Shown one piece after another: positions 6,906 through 8,991 of a stretch of 8,991 nucleotides of DNA. The DNA comes from Thermoplasmata archaeon (lineage in GTDB: Archaea; Thermoplasmatota; JAKEGO01), in NCBI GenBank assembly GCA_022615805.1, contig JAKEGO010000187.1, positions 1 through 8,991 on the forward strand. The letters are read 5' to 3'. Numbering within the stretch: the first letter of the stretch is position 1; each line of letters begins with the position of its first letter. A model generated the notes under the pieces. It ran no database searches. It was not told the origin of the DNA and saw only the letters and a program-made list of their open reading frames with translations. The position numbers and the translations under genes are program-made.

Positions 6906-7444
6906 CACTCCCCCTCGAGGAGCCTGAGGATCTTGAAGGGCAGGAAGTCCTTGTTGAGGTTCGTGACCTCCAGGATACGGACGTCGTCCCTGCGCCGGAT
7001 GTCCTGGAGGAGGGGGTTCCTTGATTTCTTGTGAAGCGTGAGCAGGATGGGCTTGTCGGTCTCGAGGGCTTTCTTGACGACCACCGAGAACTGTGGCGAC
7101 TCGACCTCCATCTTGCCGACCTCGTCGATGATTATGACGTCGGTGCTCCCTATCGCCCTCTCGATGGCAGGGACACCAACGCGATCGATGGCCTCGAGGT
7201 CGACGCCGTACTCCCCGACCATCGTCTTCGTTTCGAGGTCGACGTGCGCCATGACGGCCCTCTCCTTGGTCACCCAGTCCTCAACGTAGAACCCCACCCG
7301 CCGTCCGTCCTCGATGATGGCCTCCGTCACCATTCCGCCCACGGTCACCTTCGCGTCCTCTAGGAGGCTGATGACCTTTAACAAGGCCTGGGTCTTTCCG
7401 ACCTGGGGGAGGCCGGTGATGCCTATTCGGATGTTCACCACCAT
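6905..7444 (-). CDS. THEP1-family nucleoside-triphosphatase
   Basis: A 179-residue P-loop NTPase of the THEP1 family (as in Thermotoga and Aquifex and many archaea), which hydrolyses ATP, GTP and other NTPs in vitro; its cellular role is unsettled. Seen: N-terminal IRIGITGLPQVGKT with Walker A at 11-18, the family GGMVTEAIIEDGRRVGFYVED segment (36-56), and Walker B VIIIDEVGKME (103-113), matching the family DEIGPMEL. A further conserved strand is ILLTLHKKSRNPLL. Family length is about 170-190, so it looks complete. Start ATG 7444 has only a weak ribosome site (GGGTG about 8 nt upstream). Its own TATA box lies at 7479-7488. The stop overlaps the trm1 start, so the two are probably one transcript; a functional link to tRNA modification is not established. 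Confidence 0.9.
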   Translation of the reverse strand: MVVNIRIGITGLPQVGKTQALLKVISLLEDAKVTVGGMVTEAIIEDGRRVGFYVEDWVTKERAVMAHVDLETKTMVGEYGVDLEAIDRVGVPAIERAIGSTDVIIIDEVGKMEVESPQFSVVVKKALETDKPILLTLHKKSRNPLLQDIRRRDDVRILEVTNLNKDFLPFKILRLLEGE

Positions 7445-7478
7445 CTCTACACCCGGTCGCCCGGGTATGGCGCTACTG

Positions 7479-7488
7479 CTTTAAATGG
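7479..7488 (-). promoter_or_regulatory. TATA box for NTPase-trm1 unit
   Basis: The minus strand reads CCATTTAAAG with AAAT upstream, inside GC-rich sequence. The centre is about 40 nt before the NTPase ATG at 7444, predicting transcription from about 7458 with a leader of about 14 nt. Confidence 0.6.
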
Positions 7489-7503
7489 ATTTACATTGGA
7501 CAC

Positions 7504-7578
7504 CTGGCCCATGGCGCAAGGTCGTCGTTTGGAACGGACGGTCGCCATGCCAGACGGTCCGGCTCGAGCCCTGGCATG
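7504..7578 (-). repeat. Three-segment alternative stem-loops after dnaJ
   Basis: CATGCCAG (7546-7553) and CTGGCATG (7571-7578) form a perfect 8-bp inverted repeat whose loop contains the palindrome GGCTCGAGCC (7561-7570). The same central segment, CGCCATGCCAG (7543-7553), can instead pair with CTGG-CC-CATGGCG (7504-7516), giving 11 pairs with a 2-nt bulge. The two pairings exclude each other. The element lies 38 nt beyond the dnaJ stop and just upstream of the NTPase TATA box. It could be a dnaJ 3' structure, a terminator or a protein site; there is no T-run to prove termination. Confidence 0.4.
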
Positions 7579-7615
7579 ATGAAGGGCCGATCATCCCCGT
7601 CCCCCGGGGGCGGAC

Positions 7616-8728
7616 TCACTCCTCGATATCCTGCAGCCTCTTCAGCAGGTCCTTCTCCTTCTTGCCGAGCCTCCCGGGGACCTTGAGCCTGAGATGGACG
7701 TACATGTCGCCCTTCCCCGCGCCCCTCATCGCGGGGAGGCCCTCGCCCCTGAGCCTGATGACGTCGTATGGGCTCGTGCCGGCCGGGACCCTGGCATTCT
7801 TCTTCCCCCGAAGCGTCGGGACCTCGATCTGGCCGCCGAGCGCCAGGAGCGGGTACGAGACCTCCGCCTCCTGATGCAGGTCGATGCCATCCCGCTTGAA
7901 CCTGCGGTCCGGCCTGACACGGACCACGACGTAGAGGTCACCCGGTGGCCCTCCCGAGGTCGACGCCTGCCCCTTGCCGGCAACGCGAAGGTTCGATCCC
8001 GTGTCGACGCCCGTCGGCACGGAGAGGGAGATGGTCTTCCGCTCGGACACAGCCCCCGATCCCCCGCACTCCGCGCACGCCTTGGTCACCCTCGTTCCCG
8101 CGCCGCGGCAGGCATGGCAGGGCGAGACGGTGGAGACGACGCCGAACGGGGTCCTCTGGACCTGCTGAACCCTCCCCTGGCCCCCGCACTTCGCGCAGGT
8201 CTCCGCGGGATGTCCCGGCTCGGACCCCGAGCCACTGCACCGCCCGCACCGGACCGAGTGCTCGATGTCGAGCTGGCGCTCGGTCCCCTCCATGACATCC
8301 TCCAGGGACACGTCGATCTCGGTGACGAGGTCCGCGCCCCTGCGCGCGGCCGTGCCACCGCGGGCGCCCGAGAACATCTGCTCGAAGATGCCGCCCATGC
8401 CACCGAACCCCCTCCCCCCGAAGATGCTGCCGAAGATGTCCTCGATGTCGGAGTAGTGGCTGAAGTCCTCCCAGGAGAAGGACCCTCCCGAGAAACCCTG
8501 CCGGACGGCGGCGTGGCCATATTTGTCGTAGAGGCCGCGCTTCTCGCTGTCCGCGAGGACCTCGTAGGCCTCGGAGACCTCCTTGAAACGTTCCTCCGCG
8601 GCCTTCGGTTCGTCACGGCTTACGTCAGGGTGGTATTTCCGAGCGAGCCTCCGGTACGCCTTCTTGACGTCGTCGGCCGAGGCATCGCGCCCGACGCCCA
8701 GGACCTCGTAGTAGTCCCTGTCGGTCAT
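7616..8728 (-). CDS. dnaJ: Chaperone DnaJ (type I Hsp40)
   Basis: Co-chaperone that delivers substrates to DnaK and stimulates its ATPase in the cytoplasm. Seen in 370 residues: a J domain (about 5-70) with DYYEVLG and the HPD loop (H33-D35), a Gly/Phe-rich linker (about 78-130, rich in FGG repeats with acidic SDIEDIFG), and a zinc domain with all four CxxCxGxG repeats intact (C161, C178, C204, C218). C-terminal substrate domains carry GDLYVVVRVRPDRRFKRDG and SYPLLALGGQIEVPTL. It is therefore a full-length type I DnaJ. ATG 8728 gives the usual N-terminus; a GTG at 8746 overlapping the dnaK stop, with GAGGAT upstream, would add six residues and is a real alternative. It follows dnaK directly, as in the common dnaK-dnaJ operon that archaea acquired from bacteria. 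Confidence 0.97.
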   Translation of the reverse strand: MTDRDYYEVLGVGRDASADDVKKAYRRLARKYHPDVSRDEPKAAEERFKEVSEAYEVLADSEKRGLYDKYGHAAVRQGFSGGSFSWEDFSHYSDIEDIFGSIFGGRGFGGMGGIFEQMFSGARGGTAARRGADLVTEIDVSLEDVMEGTERQLDIEHSVRCGRCSGSGSEPGHPAETCAKCGGQGRVQQVQRTPFGVVSTVSPCHACRGAGTRVTKACAECGGSGAVSERKTISLSVPTGVDTGSNLRVAGKGQASTSGGPPGDLYVVVRVRPDRRFKRDGIDLHQEAEVSYPLLALGGQIEVPTLRGKKNARVPAGTSPYDVIRLRGEGLPAMRGAGKGDMYVHLRLKVPGRLGKKEKDLLKRLQDIEE

Positions 8729-8742
8729 GGTGCTCGCGCGCC

Positions 8743-8991
8743 TCACTCGCTGACATCCTCGTACTCGACGTCGACGGTGTCACCGGGTCCGGGTCCGCCC
8801 TGGGAGCCCTCCTGGCCGCCTCCCTTGCCCGCGCCCTCGTAGGCTGCTCGGGCCGCCTCCTCGGACGACCTCTGAGCGGCCTGCTCCTTCGCGTGCTGTT
8901 GCCCGCCCTCCCTGTACATCCTCATGGTTATGGCGTGCATGGCCCCGTTGAGCGCCTCGATCCCCTTCTTCATGGCGGCGGCGTCGTCAGC
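8743..8991 (-). CDS. dnaK: Chaperone DnaK, C-terminal fragment (5' end beyond window)
   Basis: The last 82 codons of Hsp70, continuing to the right edge. Seen: helical lid sequence (ADDAAAMKKGIEALNGAMHAIT), then a long Gly/Gln/Glu-rich disordered linker and the terminal VDVEYEDVSE, which resembles the typical DnaK ending with VxDAxYEEV. ATPase and substrate domains are outside the window, so the call rests on this tail plus its position just before dnaJ. The stop (8743-8745) is 14 nt before the preferred dnaJ ATG and overlaps the alternative GTG start. The linker has two Gly-Gly-Gly/Gln stretches, somewhat longer than many relatives. The promoter, and any grpE, are not visible. Confidence 0.9.
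   Translation of the reverse strand, partial: ADDAAAMKKGIEALNGAMHAITMRMYREGGQQHAKEQAAQRSSEEAARAAYEGAGKGGGQEGSQGGPGPGDTVDVEYEDVSE

Noticed and set aside
7601..7610. CCCCCGGGGG palindrome just after the dnaJ stop as a terminator
   Set aside because: There is no loop between the arms and no T-run follows, so a hairpin terminator is not supported.
7694..8842. Long plus-strand frame of 382 codons
   Set aside because: It is antisense to dnaJ and the dnaK tail, open only because of high GC at wobble positions.
1..8991. CRISPR array, insertion sequence, integrase or tRNA gene
   Set aside because: No regularly spaced repeats, transposase or recombinase motifs, or cloverleaf-like sequence were seen when reading the intergenic regions on both strands.

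Overview
The window is GC-rich archaeal chromosome. An archaeal-type PCNA clamp, a Cgi121-like KEOPS subunit, archaeal Trm1, a THEP1-type NTPase, indolepyruvate:ferredoxin oxidoreductase and AT-rich TATA boxes just upstream of genes all point to Archaea. The high GC, the bacterial-style dnaK-dnaJ pair and the mix of leaderless and Shine-Dalgarno starts would suit an uncultured Thermoplasmatota-like euryarchaeon. That placement is an inference and no marker gene here fixes it.

Layout. (1) 1-1723, minus: iorA, cut by the left edge inside its C-terminal ferredoxin domain. (2) 1724-1911: divergent intergenic region with a TATA-like box for each direction and two GC-rich palindromes. (3) 1912-4679, plus: a tight three-gene unit with 4-nt gaps, encoding a KaiC/RAD55-like ATPase with an altered Walker A, a stand-alone CBS-pair protein and a KefB-type cation/proton antiporter. 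The antiporter frame runs 211 bp into the antisense of the next gene. (4) 4469-5644, minus: pcna followed 3 nt later by a Cgi121-like gene with a TTG start. (5) 5814-7444, minus: THEP1-like NTPase and trm1, coupled by a TGATG stop/start overlap. (6) 7445-7615: spacer with the NTPase promoter and alternative stem-loops. (7) 7616-8991, minus: dnaJ and the 3' end of dnaK, cut by the right edge.

Most of the window is housekeeping: clamp loading platform, tRNA t6A and m2,2G26 modification, protein folding and aromatic 2-oxoacid oxidation. The least ordinary part is the ATPase-CBS-antiporter unit. It reads as a possible nucleotide- or energy-sensing module attached to a monovalent cation transporter. 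No CRISPR array, insertion sequence, integrase, tRNA or rRNA gene was recognised.
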